Of a stretch of DNA of 64,000 nucleotides, positions 34,956 through 42,923 are shown piece by piece. The first letter of the stretch is position 1. Each line of letters starts with the position of its first letter. This DNA is from Paenibacillus sp. GTDB lineage: Bacteria > Bacillota > Bacilli > Paenibacillales > YIM-B00363. The DNA lies in contig NZ_JAPSKE010000001.1 in assembly GCF_031177825.1 (NCBI RefSeq), positions 124,001 through 188,000 on the forward strand, given 5' to 3'. Below the pieces are notes generated by a model. The model saw only the letters and a program-made list of their open reading frames with translations. It did no database searches and had not been told where the DNA came from. A program made the position numbers and the translations under genes.

Positions 34956-35969
34956 TTACGTCGAAGCTCTGACGATCAATTCGTTATCGATGACGACGTC
35001 CTTCGACGCATCCGCGGGCAGCCCGCCGCGCAGCATCTCGAACAACAGCGCGGCGGCTTCCCTGCCGAGCTTCTCCTTCTCCTGCCGAACCGTCGTCAGC
35101 GGCGGCGATGCATGGCGCGACTGCGCGATGTCGTCGTAGCCCGCGACCGCCACGTCCTCCGGCACGCTGCGTCCGCTCTCCTGCAGGACATCCATCGCGC
35201 CGAGCGCCATCAGGTCGTTGGCGGCGAACACCGCGTCGAACGACGCTTGCCTCTCCAGCAGCAGCCGCATCTCCCGAACCGCTTCCTCTCGGTCGGCGCG
35301 CCCGGCGACGATCAGCGACGGGTCCATGTCGAGTCCGGCTTCCCGGAGCGCCTCGCAATACCCGGCGAACCGTTCGTTCTCGTGATGCATGTCGGGAAGG
35401 CCTTGGATGTACGCGATGCGACGTCTTCCCCGCTCCAACAGATGCTTCGTCGCGCGATACGCCCCGCCGCGGTAATCGGAGGCGACGCAGGCGAGCGGCA
35501 GGGAGCCGAACACCCGCTTCCCTATTAACACGTAGGGGATGCCTCGTTGCCGATAGTAATGCAGGTACTCCGGTTGGATTCGCTCTCCCATAATGATGAG
35601 GCCGTCCGTCTTCCGCTTCGTGGCGATCCGCTTCCAATACTCCGCGTCCGCTTCCTTCCGGTTCGCGTACAACAGCAGATCGCAGTCGTTCGAAGCCGTC
35701 TGCTCCTGGATGCCCTGCAACGCTTCGAAGAAGATATGATGCTTCAAGAAGTCCGGCTTGTCGCCGAAGACGACGACGCCGATATTGCCGGTCCTCCCGC
35801 CCGCTAAGCTTCTGGCTTGCGGATTCGGAACGTACCCTGTCCGTTCGATGACGGCGAGCACCCGCTCCCGTACGTTCGGCTTGACGCCGGGCTGCCCGTT
35901 CACGACCCGAGAGACGGTGCCTCGGGACACGCCGGCAAGTTCCGCGATCGATTCCAATGTATGCGCCAT
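34956..35969 (-). CDS. LacI family transcriptional regulator
   Basis: 337 residues from ATG 35969 (AAGAGGGTGG upstream; in-frame extension to 35999 rejected). N-terminal HTH and hinge: TLESIAELAGVSRGTVSRVVNGQPGVKPNVRERVLAVIERTGYVPNPQARSLAGGRTG; then a periplasmic-binding-protein-type sensor domain with AVFAANDLMALGAMDVLQE and AVAGYDDIAQSRHASPPLTTV. It probably senses a sugar and controls the adjacent FAD oxidoreductase and itself, since GGGAGCGC-type sites occur in both promoters. Confidence 0.92.
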   Translation of the reverse strand: MAHTLESIAELAGVSRGTVSRVVNGQPGVKPNVRERVLAVIERTGYVPNPQARSLAGGRTGNIGVVVFGDKPDFLKHHIFFEALQGIQEQTASNDCDLLLYANRKEADAEYWKRIATKRKTDGLIIMGERIQPEYLHYYRQRGIPYVLIGKRVFGSLPLACVASDYRGGAYRATKHLLERGRRRIAYIQGLPDMHHENERFAGYCEALREAGLDMDPSLIVAGRADREEAVREMRLLLERQASFDAVFAANDLMALGAMDVLQESGRSVPEDVAVAGYDDIAQSRHASPPLTTVRQEKEKLGREAAALLFEMLRGGLPADASKDVVIDNELIVRAST

Positions 35970-35984
35970 CTGACCACCCTCTTC

Positions 35985-35998
35985 TGGGAGCGCGCACA
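35985..35998. promoter_or_regulatory. Operator-like half match upstream of lacI-type gene
   Basis: TGGGAGCGCGCACA, 16 bases before the regulator start, shares GGGAGCGC with the palindrome before the FAD oxidoreductase. An imperfect site consistent with autoregulation. Confidence 0.4.
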
Positions 35999-36062
35999 AC
36001 TCTGCTTACGACCATTATTATGGAAGCCGCGCCGGCTGTCAACCATGGTCCGGAAATAAAAA

Positions 36063-36095
36063 CGGCCTCCCTCCCGATGTTCGGGACGGAGGCCG
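36063..36095. terminator. Terminator of the thioesterase gene
   Basis: CGGCCTCC..TCCCGA (36063-36078) pairs with TCGGGA..GGAGGCCG (36080-36095) with one mismatch and a tiny loop; stop codon of the thioesterase is 12 bases away. Confidence 0.75.
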
Positions 36096-36106
36096 CGTTA
36101 TTTATG

Positions 36107-36904
36107 TTAATTCCAGTCTTCCCACAGGGAAGCATAAGCGCGTTCGGCGGACTTCTTCTCTCCCGCAGCTGACTCGTTGCCGGCGGCGTTCCGTCGCTCG
36201 ACGGCGCGCGATTCGGCTGCGGTGGTTCGTTCGGCGACGGTCGTCCGACGGCCGGAACCGGCGTTCCGTTCGCCTTGATCGTCCGTCTGTCGTTCGGCCG
36301 CGATCGGATCGCCGGCCTCCCATCCCGCCGGCCCCGCGAAGGCGGTCGAGTCGTCTCGCCGCCGTCCCGGCGTTCCGCCGAGCTTATAGTCGACTCCGAG
36401 ATATTCCGCGAATTTTTTGCTTTCAAGTCGTCTTATTTTGCGTGCTTCCTTCCGCTCCAATGCGCTGTCGTACAACAATTTCTCCTCTTGCGTCTGCGGG
36501 ATGACGCCGGGAACGTGTATCGGCTTCCCTTCTTCGTCTAAAGCTACGAAGGTCAGGAACGACGTGGCGCACACCTTCCGTTCCCCCGTCAACAAATCTT
36601 CGGTGATGGCGCGAACGAACACCTCCATCGAGGTGCGATGCGACCAAGTGACGAAGGCGGACAGGCAGATCGCGTCGCCTTTCTTCACGGGATGCAGGAA
36701 ATCGACGGAGTCCGTGGATGCCGTCACGACGGGACGGCGCGCGTGGCGCGTGGCCGCGATCGTCGCGACGTCGTCGATGTAAGCCATCAGCTTGCCGCCG
36801 AAGATCGTGCCGTGATGGTTCGTGTCGGGCGGAAGCACGATCGATGCTTTTATCGTATACGATTCGGATGCGGGCTTCGAATCGGCTTTCGTATAAAATG
36901 TCAT
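36107..36904 (-). CDS. Acyl-CoA thioesterase (hotdog fold, YkhA-like) with long disordered tail
   Basis: 265 residues from ATG 36904 (AAGGAG upstream). Residues about 15-170 are a single-hotdog acyl-CoA hydrolase: LPPDTNHHGTIFGGKLMAYIDDVATIAATRHARRPVVTASTDSVDFLHPVKKGD, the GG-x-L..D.. motif and Asn/Asp active site region. It splits acyl-CoA thioesters in the cytoplasm. Compared with the 165-180-residue family norm it has about 90 additional C-terminal residues, rich in Arg, Glu, Ala, Gly and Asp and without predicted structure, ending ASLWEDWN. The tail is in frame and has no interrupting stop. Confidence 0.87.
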   Translation of the reverse strand: MTFYTKADSKPASESYTIKASIVLPPDTNHHGTIFGGKLMAYIDDVATIAATRHARRPVVTASTDSVDFLHPVKKGDAICLSAFVTWSHRTSMEVFVRAITEDLLTGERKVCATSFLTFVALDEEGKPIHVPGVIPQTQEEKLLYDSALERKEARKIRRLESKKFAEYLGVDYKLGGTPGRRRDDSTAFAGPAGWEAGDPIAAERQTDDQGERNAGSGRRTTVAERTTAAESRAVERRNAAGNESAAGEKKSAERAYASLWEDWN

Positions 36905-37029
36905 GTCTGCTTCTCTCCTTCTCTCAAGTCTATGATGCATACCACTCTACATCGATTCGAAATATAAGTAAAATACATATATCGAATGATTTTCATTCCA
37001 TCCATCTATAGAGCAAGGAGGCCGCTGCA

Positions 37030-37920
37030 TTGGATTTACGACAACTCGCATATTTCGTCGCCGTAGCGAAAGCGCAAAGTTATACGAAAGCCGCGGAACG
37101 GCTGCACGTGACCCAACCGACTTTATCGAAGATGGTTCGGCTGCTGGAGGAAGAGCTGAACGTCACCTTGTTCGAGCGCGGCGGAAGCAAGCGCATCCGA
37201 CTGACGGACGCCGGCGAAATATTGCTTCGCTCGGCCCAAGGCATCTTAACCTCGGTGGAAAACATGACGACCGAGCTGGACGATCTGCTCGAGCTGCGAA
37301 GAGGCGACCTCCTGCTCGGCTTGCCTCCCATGATCGGCGGGCGGTACTTCCCGCCGATTCTCGAACATTTCCGCGCCAAGTATCCGCATATCAATATCAA
37401 ACTAATCGAAAAAGGCGGTAAGCGCATCGAAACCGCCGTCGAAGCCGGCGACCTGGACGTCGGCATCGTCATCCTGCCCGTGGAGAACGAAGCGGCGTTC
37501 ACGATCCGTCCGTTCTTCGAGGACGAGCTCCGGGCGGTGCTGCACGCGGAGCATCCGCTCGCTTCTCGCACGTCGATCGCGCTTCGCGAGTTGGCCGCCG
37601 AGCCGTTCATCCTGTTCGGGGAGCAGTTTACGCTGCATCATCTCATCTTGCAGGCTTGCGCGGAGGAAGGGTTCCGGCCGGAGATCGCGCTGGAGACGGC
37701 GCAATGGGATTTCATGACGGGGATGGTCGCCGCTCGCTTCGGCGTCGCGTTCCTGCCGCAGAACGTCTGCGACAAGATCGACGACCCCGACGTTCGAACG
37801 GTTCCGCTCGCCTCCCCGGAGCCGAAGTGGAGGCTCGCGATGATTTGGCGGAAGGAGCGGTATTTGCCTTATGCTGCGCGAGCGTGGATCGAGCTGCTGA
37901 AGGGGTGGACGTTCAGCTGA
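37030..37920 (+). CDS. LysR family regulator, CidR-like
   Basis: 296 residues, TTG start with AAGGAGG 8 bases upstream. N-terminal winged helix MDLRQLAYFVAVAKAQSYTKAAERLHVTQPTLSKMVRLLEEEL, C-terminal substrate-binding domain with LLLGLPPMIGGRYFPPILEHF. The wording resembles Bacillus CidR/YwbI regulators of holin-like cidAB genes. No cid genes are adjacent in this window, so the target is unknown; it could act elsewhere. It is divergent from the thioesterase gene. Confidence 0.9.
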   Translation: MDLRQLAYFVAVAKAQSYTKAAERLHVTQPTLSKMVRLLEEELNVTLFERGGSKRIRLTDAGEILLRSAQGILTSVENMTTELDDLLELRRGDLLLGLPPMIGGRYFPPILEHFRAKYPHINIKLIEKGGKRIETAVEAGDLDVGIVILPVENEAAFTIRPFFEDELRAVLHAEHPLASRTSIALRELAAEPFILFGEQFTLHHLILQACAEEGFRPEIALETAQWDFMTGMVAARFGVAFLPQNVCDKIDDPDVRTVPLASPEPKWRLAMIWRKERYLPYAARAWIELLKGWTFS

Positions 37921-38030
37921 GAAGGATCGCCGCGCATCGCGACCGGCGGTAGCCTTTAGAAGTTTTCCAAGGGTAAAAGCCCTCCTTATCGCGAATAATA
38001 CGGTTGTCCGATCGCAGAAGGAGGTGCAAC

Positions 38031-38183
38031 ATGGCTAAGAAGCAAAAGCAAGCTGCTAAAGCGGCCGTACAATCGACGGAGCTGAACAAAATGCCGGTTC
38101 CGGGGGCCGAGGATACGGAGTTTTCGGCGGAAGAAGCGGCTCAGGCGTTCAAGGGCAACAACGGCAAATCCCGCCGTCAATAA
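38031..38183 (+). CDS. Small basic/acidic protein, possible gamma-type SASP relative
   Basis: 50 residues with a strong ribosome site (AGAAGGAGG, 6-base spacing) and its own terminator: MAKKQKQAAKAAVQSTELNK, then EDTEFSAEEAAQAFKGNNGKSRRQ. The TEF-S-x-E block is reminiscent of the repeated TEFASETD segment of gamma-type small acid-soluble spore proteins, and the basic Lys/Gln start fits too, but only one such block exists and it is far shorter. It is a real gene by its signals; the family call is tentative. Confidence 0.6.
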   Translation: MAKKQKQAAKAAVQSTELNKMPVPGAEDTEFSAEEAAQAFKGNNGKSRRQ

Positions 38184-38191
38184 AGACGAAC

Positions 38192-38231
38192 AAAGCGCAC
38201 GGACCCCGAATGACGGGGGCCGTGCGCTTTT
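38192..38231. terminator. Bidirectional terminator between the small gene and cysK
   Basis: AAAGCGCACGG (38192-38202) pairs with CCGTGCGCTTT (38220-38230), with additional CCCC/GGGG pairs inside, followed by T's. Serves both convergent genes. Confidence 0.88.
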
Positions 38232-38238
38232 CATTCGG

Positions 38239-39171
38239 TCAATTCTCGAAGTCGAATAAATCCGAAGATAAATATCGTTCGCCGCTGTCCGGCGCAAGGC
38301 TGAGCACCCGCGCGGAGGCCGGCAAGCTTTTCGCGACTTGAACGGCGTAGAACGCCGATGCGGCCGCCGATGCGCCGACCAGGATGCCCTCTTCCCGCGC
38401 CAGCCGTCGAGCCATCCGCTGCGCGTCGTCGTCTTCGATAGGAAGAATTTCGTCGAAGGCGGCGCGGTTCAGAATGAGCGGGACGAAGCCCGGTCCGGTG
38501 CCCGGGATTTTGTGCGGCCCGGGCGTACCTCCCGCCAGCACGGGCGAACCGGCCGGCTCGATCACGTAAATCCGTATTCCGGGAATCCGCCGTTTCAGCT
38601 CTTCCCCGACGCCCGTCACCGTTCCTCCGGTTCCGGCCGTCACAACGAGGGCATCCAACTTCCCTTCGAAGGCGTCGTAGATTTCAAGAGCCGTCGTCTG
38701 CCGGTGCGCGTCGGGATTCGCCGCGTTCTCGAACTGCATCGGAATGAACGGATCGGGGACGGTAGCCGCGAGGTCGTTCGCCTTCTCGATCGCGCCGGTC
38801 ATCCGCTTGGCGGCGGGCGTCAAATAAACCTCGGCGCCGTACGCTCTCATAACCAGAATTCGCTCTTTCGTGGCGTTGTCGGGCATCGTAATGATGCAGC
38901 GGTACCCCTTCGCGGCGCATACCATCGCGAGGCCGATGCCGGTGTTGCCGGACGTCGGCTCGATGACGGTCGTGCGCCCCGGCTGGATTCGTCCTTCCAG
39001 CTCCGCGACCCGAATCATATTCGCCGCGGCGCGATCCTTGACGCTCTTGCCGGGATTGAAGGATTCAAGCTTCATATAGACGGATGCAGGAACGTCGGCC
39101 GCGACCCGGTTCAGCCGTACGATCGGCGTCTCTCCGATTAAATCCATGACGGACGTAACCATCTTAGGCAA
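38239..39171 (-). CDS. cysK: Cysteine synthase (O-acetylserine sulfhydrylase)
   Basis: 310 residues, TTG start with GGAGGGG upstream. PLP enzyme: SFNPGKSVKDRAAANMI holds the Schiff-base Lys, IEPTSGNTGIGLAM binds the substrate, and TAGTGGTVTGVG is the phosphate-binding loop. It makes cysteine from O-acetylserine and sulfide in the cytoplasm. It is the last gene after a complete ABC transporter of the sulfonate/nitrate/taurine type, which suggests that imported sulfur compounds feed cysteine synthesis. Confidence 0.92.
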   Translation of the reverse strand: MPKMVTSVMDLIGETPIVRLNRVAADVPASVYMKLESFNPGKSVKDRAAANMIRVAELEGRIQPGRTTVIEPTSGNTGIGLAMVCAAKGYRCIITMPDNATKERILVMRAYGAEVYLTPAAKRMTGAIEKANDLAATVPDPFIPMQFENAANPDAHRQTTALEIYDAFEGKLDALVVTAGTGGTVTGVGEELKRRIPGIRIYVIEPAGSPVLAGGTPGPHKIPGTGPGFVPLILNRAAFDEILPIEDDDAQRMARRLAREEGILVGASAAASAFYAVQVAKSLPASARVLSLAPDSGERYLSSDLFDFEN

Positions 39172-39200
39172 CGATATCCCCTCCTTCTACTCGTTGGCTC

Positions 39201-39938
39201 TTACTCTTCCAGTCCTAAGAGCTGCATGATTTCTTGCCGATGCGAGACGAACTCCTGGCTGTGCCGATTACGCGGCCGAGGGCTGTCGAGATGGATCGTG
39301 CGAATGATCTGACCGGGCCTCGGGCTCATGACGTATACTTTATCCGCTAAATACAACGCTTCGTCGATATCGTGCGTAATCAGGAGCATCGTCTTGCCGG
39401 TCCCGTGCCAAATTCGGATCAGCTCGTTCTGCATCTTGAGCCGCGTCATCGCGTCCAGCGCGCCGTATGGCTCGTCCAGCAGCAAAATCTCCGGATCCAT
39501 GACGAGCGCCCGCGCGATCGCGACGCGCTGCCGCATGCCGCCGGACAGCTGGGACGGGAAATAGTGATTGAACCCGTTCAGGTTCACCTTATCGAGCACC
39601 TCGTTAATGCGAGCAAGGCGCTCCCGCTTCGGCATATTGGCGATTTCCAAGCCCATCCCGACATTTTGCTCTACCGTAAGCCACGGATATAACGCATGCT
39701 CTTGGAAGATCATCATGCGGCGCGGCGACGGACCTTCGATCTTGACGTCTCCCGAGAGCACCTCGCCCTCCGACGCCGTCTCGAGCCCCGCGAACATCCG
39801 AAGCGCCGTGCTCTTGCCGCAGCCCGACGGTCCGACGATCGCCGCGAATTCGCCCCGTTCGACCTTCAGCCGGATGTCCTTCAGCACCTGCAAATCGCCG
39901 AACGACTTGCTGACCTGACGCAATTCCAACGTTTGCAT
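39201..39938 (-). CDS. ABC transporter ATP-binding protein (SsuB/TauB type)
   Basis: 245 residues with Walker A GPSGCGKST, signature LSGGMRQRVAIARAL, Walker B ILLLDEPYGALD and H-loop LLITHDIDEAL. The short C-terminus and ALDAMTRLKMQNELIRIWHGTGKT wording place it with nitrate/sulfonate/taurine importers. It powers the permease encoded one base upstream. Co-transcribed with the binding protein, permease and cysK. Confidence 0.93.
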   Translation of the reverse strand: MQTLELRQVSKSFGDLQVLKDIRLKVERGEFAAIVGPSGCGKSTALRMFAGLETASEGEVLSGDVKIEGPSPRRMMIFQEHALYPWLTVEQNVGMGLEIANMPKRERLARINEVLDKVNLNGFNHYFPSQLSGGMRQRVAIARALVMDPEILLLDEPYGALDAMTRLKMQNELIRIWHGTGKTMLLITHDIDEALYLADKVYVMSPRPGQIIRTIHLDSPRPRNRHSQEFVSHRQEIMQLLGLEE

Positions 39939-40709
39939 TTATCGTTCCTCCCCACCGCCGACGTACCGCCAGCGAAGAAGTCTGCGTTTCAACCGTTCGA
40001 GCAGCACCTGGTCCAGCAGCGTCGCGAACGTGCCGATGACGATGATATACATGATTAGACCGCTCATATCGGCGACGTTAGCCGTGAAGGTAATCGAGAA
40101 GCCGAGTCCGACCATCGTACTGCCGACCATCTCGCCCGCGACGAGCGATCGCCAGGCGTTGCCGAAGGCGACCTGCGCCCCCGTAATGAACGCCGGGAAC
40201 GTCTCGGGCAAATAAACCTTGCGGAGCAGCTGACCTTTATTCGCGCCGAGTACCTTGGCGACCTCCAGATGGGTGCGGACGACGCCCTCCGTTCCGTTCA
40301 TGACCGAGATCGCCATCGGGAAGAAGCTGGCGATCATGACGATGAGGATGATCGGTACGTCGCCGAAGCCGAAGATGATCATTAAGAACGGCAACCAAGT
40401 AATCGGCGGGATCGATTGCAGAATGGCGATCAGACGACGCAAATATAAAGCAAAGCCGCGGTACAACCCTGCGACGAGTCCCAGGAATCCCGCGACGAGG
40501 CAGGCGATCGGATATCCGACGAACAATCGGTACAGGCTTGCCCCGACGGTTTGCCAAAATTTCTCGTCGCCTAAGCTGCCTACGAGACGATCGAATACGG
40601 AGGGCAGAGACGGGAAAAGGATCGGATTCAGCCAATTCCCGAGCTGCAGAAGCGCCAGAAGCGAGGCCACCGCAGCCAGGAACGGCCAAATGTTACGAAT
40701 GCTTCGCAT
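39939..40709 (-). CDS. ABC transporter permease (SsuC/TauC type)
   Basis: 256 residues with about six membrane spans; the EAA-type cytoplasmic loop reads HLEVAKVLGANKGQLLRKVYLPETFPAFITGAQVAFGNAWRSLVAGEMV. The sequence is the usual SsuC/NrtB pattern. Its stop is directly followed by the ATPase start, and it begins 11 bases after the binding protein, so the three are one transporter. Confidence 0.92.
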   Translation of the reverse strand: MRSIRNIWPFLAAVASLLALLQLGNWLNPILFPSLPSVFDRLVGSLGDEKFWQTVGASLYRLFVGYPIACLVAGFLGLVAGLYRGFALYLRRLIAILQSIPPITWLPFLMIIFGFGDVPIILIVMIASFFPMAISVMNGTEGVVRTHLEVAKVLGANKGQLLRKVYLPETFPAFITGAQVAFGNAWRSLVAGEMVGSTMVGLGFSITFTANVADMSGLIMYIIVIGTFATLLDQVLLERLKRRLLRWRYVGGGEER

Positions 40710-40720
40710 CGTGTCGCACC

Positions 40721-41776
40721 CTATTCTTGTTGTTGCTCTTGCCAGGACAGATCAAGCGCGGTGTTCACGTCGGGCTTCGCGGTCAAGATGCCCTGCTCGA
40801 CCATGAACGAGGCGACCTCGTCCATCCGAGCGATATCCTGCTCCGTGATCTCCCAATTGAATTGTTGGGATTCGATGGACGCCTGAATGACCGCTTCCGC
40901 CGGGACGGTCGAACCGTCGAGCTTCGTAAGCGTATCTTCCGTAATGAAATCGTCGGTAATGAATTTCGCCGCAGCTTCCGGATCGCTTTCGAGCATGTCG
41001 ATCGCTTCCTTCTGCGCGTCGAGCATGTCGTACACCGCCGTCTGGTTGTTCTTCACGATGTCGCCCGACGCGATGACGACCATGCACGGGAACGGCCACT
41101 GCTGTCCGATCTCGTAAATTTCCTTCACCGGATACGTCATCTTCGCGATCGAAGCATACGGTTCGAAGACGAATGCGCCGTCGACCTTCTTCGAAGCCAA
41201 GGATTGGATCGCGACCGCCGGAGAGACGTATTGCATCGTCACTTCTTCGCGAGCGAGACCCGCTTGCTTCCAGACGACGCCATTCAATACGATGTCGGCC
41301 GTACTGCCTTGGCTCTGGGAAGCGACGCTCTTGCCCTTCAGCTGCTCGACGCTCGTAATGCCGCTGTCTTGCTCTACGAGCATGCTATGGTAGCCCATCT
41401 GCGCGCCGCCGACGATCTTCAAGTCCGCTCCCTTGTCGAGCCAAGACAACGCGTTCGAGAAGCCGAGCACGCCCGCGTCCAGCTGGCCGCCGACGATCGC
41501 CTTGATCAAGTCGGTGCCGCTGGAGAACAGCTGCATCTCGACGTCCAAGCCGTGCTTCTCGTACAAGCCCGCACGATGCGCGAGAATCGTCTGCGCGTCG
41601 TCCATGACGTTAAGATAGCCGAGACGAAGCTTCTGCTTCTGCGCTTCTTGCGTTCCTTCGGCCGCGCCTTGTCCTTCCCCATTCCCTTGCGGTTGCCCCC
41701 CGCATGCCGCCGTCGTCAATGCGAATACTAGAACGATCGACGCGAACAACGATTTTCTCCAACGAATGTTGCGCAT
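40721..41776 (-). CDS. ABC transporter substrate-binding lipoprotein (sulfonate/nitrate/taurine type)
   Basis: 351 residues with lipobox TTAACGGQ and a periplasmic-binding fold of the NMT1/SsuA type: LRLGYLNVMDDAQTILAHRAGLYEKHGLDVEMQLFSSGTDLIKAIVGGQLDAGVLGFSNAL. It would bind a small anion such as a sulfonate outside the cell and deliver it to the permease. Sulfur use is suggested by cysK at the end of the operon, but no desulfonating monooxygenase (ssuD, tauD) is present here, so the ligand is not proven. GGAGGAG precedes the ATG. Confidence 0.88.
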   Translation of the reverse strand: MRNIRWRKSLFASIVLVFALTTAACGGQPQGNGEGQGAAEGTQEAQKQKLRLGYLNVMDDAQTILAHRAGLYEKHGLDVEMQLFSSGTDLIKAIVGGQLDAGVLGFSNALSWLDKGADLKIVGGAQMGYHSMLVEQDSGITSVEQLKGKSVASQSQGSTADIVLNGVVWKQAGLAREEVTMQYVSPAVAIQSLASKKVDGAFVFEPYASIAKMTYPVKEIYEIGQQWPFPCMVVIASGDIVKNNQTAVYDMLDAQKEAIDMLESDPEAAAKFITDDFITEDTLTKLDGSTVPAEAVIQASIESQQFNWEITEQDIARMDEVASFMVEQGILTAKPDVNTALDLSWQEQQQE

Positions 41777-41908
41777 TTGGTTTCTCCTCCGTGACTTTTG
41801 GTCTGTGGCTGTATATAATATCGGTAATCCCCAGAGGGATACTTGGGATACCGGTTTATTGTAGAAATTATTGTTCTATACGTCAACCTAATTTGGGAGA
41901 AAAATGCG

Positions 41909-42877
41909 ATGACGACAAGAATCGTAGGCATGATCTTATACGCGGCTCTCTATCTACTAGCTTGTTACGCGTATTTCGTAGCCGGCTCGGACTGGGCCGC
42001 GGCGGCGTCCGGCGCGGCCGCGCTCGCGTTCGGCGTCTCGAACGCGACGAAGGCCGACGTCGCGGGACGCGGCATCGGCATCGGACGTCGGCTGTTCTCG
42101 ATATTTTTACTGCTCGCGGCGATTCTAGGATTGTTCAAAGTATTGCCAATGACCGCAGCGATTATGATGCAAGCGGTCGGGTTGCTGTTCTATGCGTTCG
42201 AATGGCGCGGGATTCGGACCTGGACTTCCCGGGCCGCCGCCTTGGCGTTCGTCGTTCCGGCGGTATTGTGCTTTCCCGTCCCCGGCGTTCATACCGTCGA
42301 TCCCGCCGAAGCGAGCGATTACTCGGTACTCGGGAAGAAGGGCGCCATCTCCGCGCCTAACGTGAAGGAACGCGCCGTCCTGACGGTCGAGCTGTTCCGG
42401 CAGCCGTGGAACCGGGCCGAAGCTTCCGACGACGCGTCCGGCTTGAACGATCTCGGACTCGCCGAGTTGTCGGAGGAGGATTTCGGCGACTTATACGAGC
42501 TTCCGTTCGAAGTACCGGCAAGCTTCTACGGCGTTGAAGGCGCGTCGGCGGATCCGCATGCGCTGATGAAGACGCTGGCGCGTTGGGATGCGACCTTGAA
42601 CGAAGACGTGACGCAGGGGCAATCCGTTATGGGGATCGGCGCCGTCGCCCCGGACGGATCGATCGGAATGGTGGACGATATCGAAGCGTATACGCGGGCG
42701 GCATTGCGATCGGAACCGAAAGTTTTTTTCGTCCCGGTCGAAGCTTACGAACAGGTAAGAGCCATCGATAAGGAGTTGTTGGTCGTACCCGTCTCTCGAT
42801 TCGAAGAAGTGCTGTACTTCCTGAGTCAGCCGGTAACCTTCTGGCCGCTTCGGAATTTCGGACTGTTTTGCCATTAG
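41909..42877 (+). CDS. SepM/YlbL-like membrane protein with a degenerate Lon-type (S16) protease domain
   Basis: 322 residues from ATG 41909 (GGGAG upstream). About four membrane spans (5-25, 30-45, 63-95, 108-126) precede a soluble half. Residues 208-306 align with the C-terminal S16 domain of SepM/YlbL: VEGASADPHALMKTLARW matches GPSAGLMFTLEIY, TQGQSVMGIGAVAPDGSIG matches the IAGTGTID strand, and KVFFVPVEAY...LVVPVSRFEEVLYFL matches the end. Catalytic Ser is present (Ser213), but the Lys of the dyad, in IGGIKQK, is Tyr261 (VDDIEAY). It is thus likely a pseudoprotease. No PDZ domain is seen. Confidence 0.65.
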   Translation: MTTRIVGMILYAALYLLACYAYFVAGSDWAAAASGAAALAFGVSNATKADVAGRGIGIGRRLFSIFLLLAAILGLFKVLPMTAAIMMQAVGLLFYAFEWRGIRTWTSRAAALAFVVPAVLCFPVPGVHTVDPAEASDYSVLGKKGAISAPNVKERAVLTVELFRQPWNRAEASDDASGLNDLGLAELSEEDFGDLYELPFEVPASFYGVEGASADPHALMKTLARWDATLNEDVTQGQSVMGIGAVAPDGSIGMVDDIEAYTRAALRSEPKVFFVPVEAYEQVRAIDKELLVVPVSRFEEVLYFLSQPVTFWPLRNFGLFCH

Positions 42878-42886
42878 AAACGAAAC

Positions 42887-42916
42887 GGAGAGGCTTCCGC
42901 TTAGGGGAGCCTCTCC
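42887..42916. terminator. Bidirectional terminator between SepM-like and PfkB genes
   Basis: GGAGAGGCTTCC (42887-42898) pairs with the GGAGCCTCTCC side (42906-42916), one bulge, short loop, just after the stop codons of both convergent genes. Confidence 0.8.
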
Positions 42917-42923
42917 ATTGTCG

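Noticed and set aside
41777-41908. S-box or T-box leader upstream of the sulfur-type ABC operon
   Set aside because: No recognisable riboswitch core; only a loose GGTATCCC/GGGGATTACC inverted repeat is visible, too weak to call.
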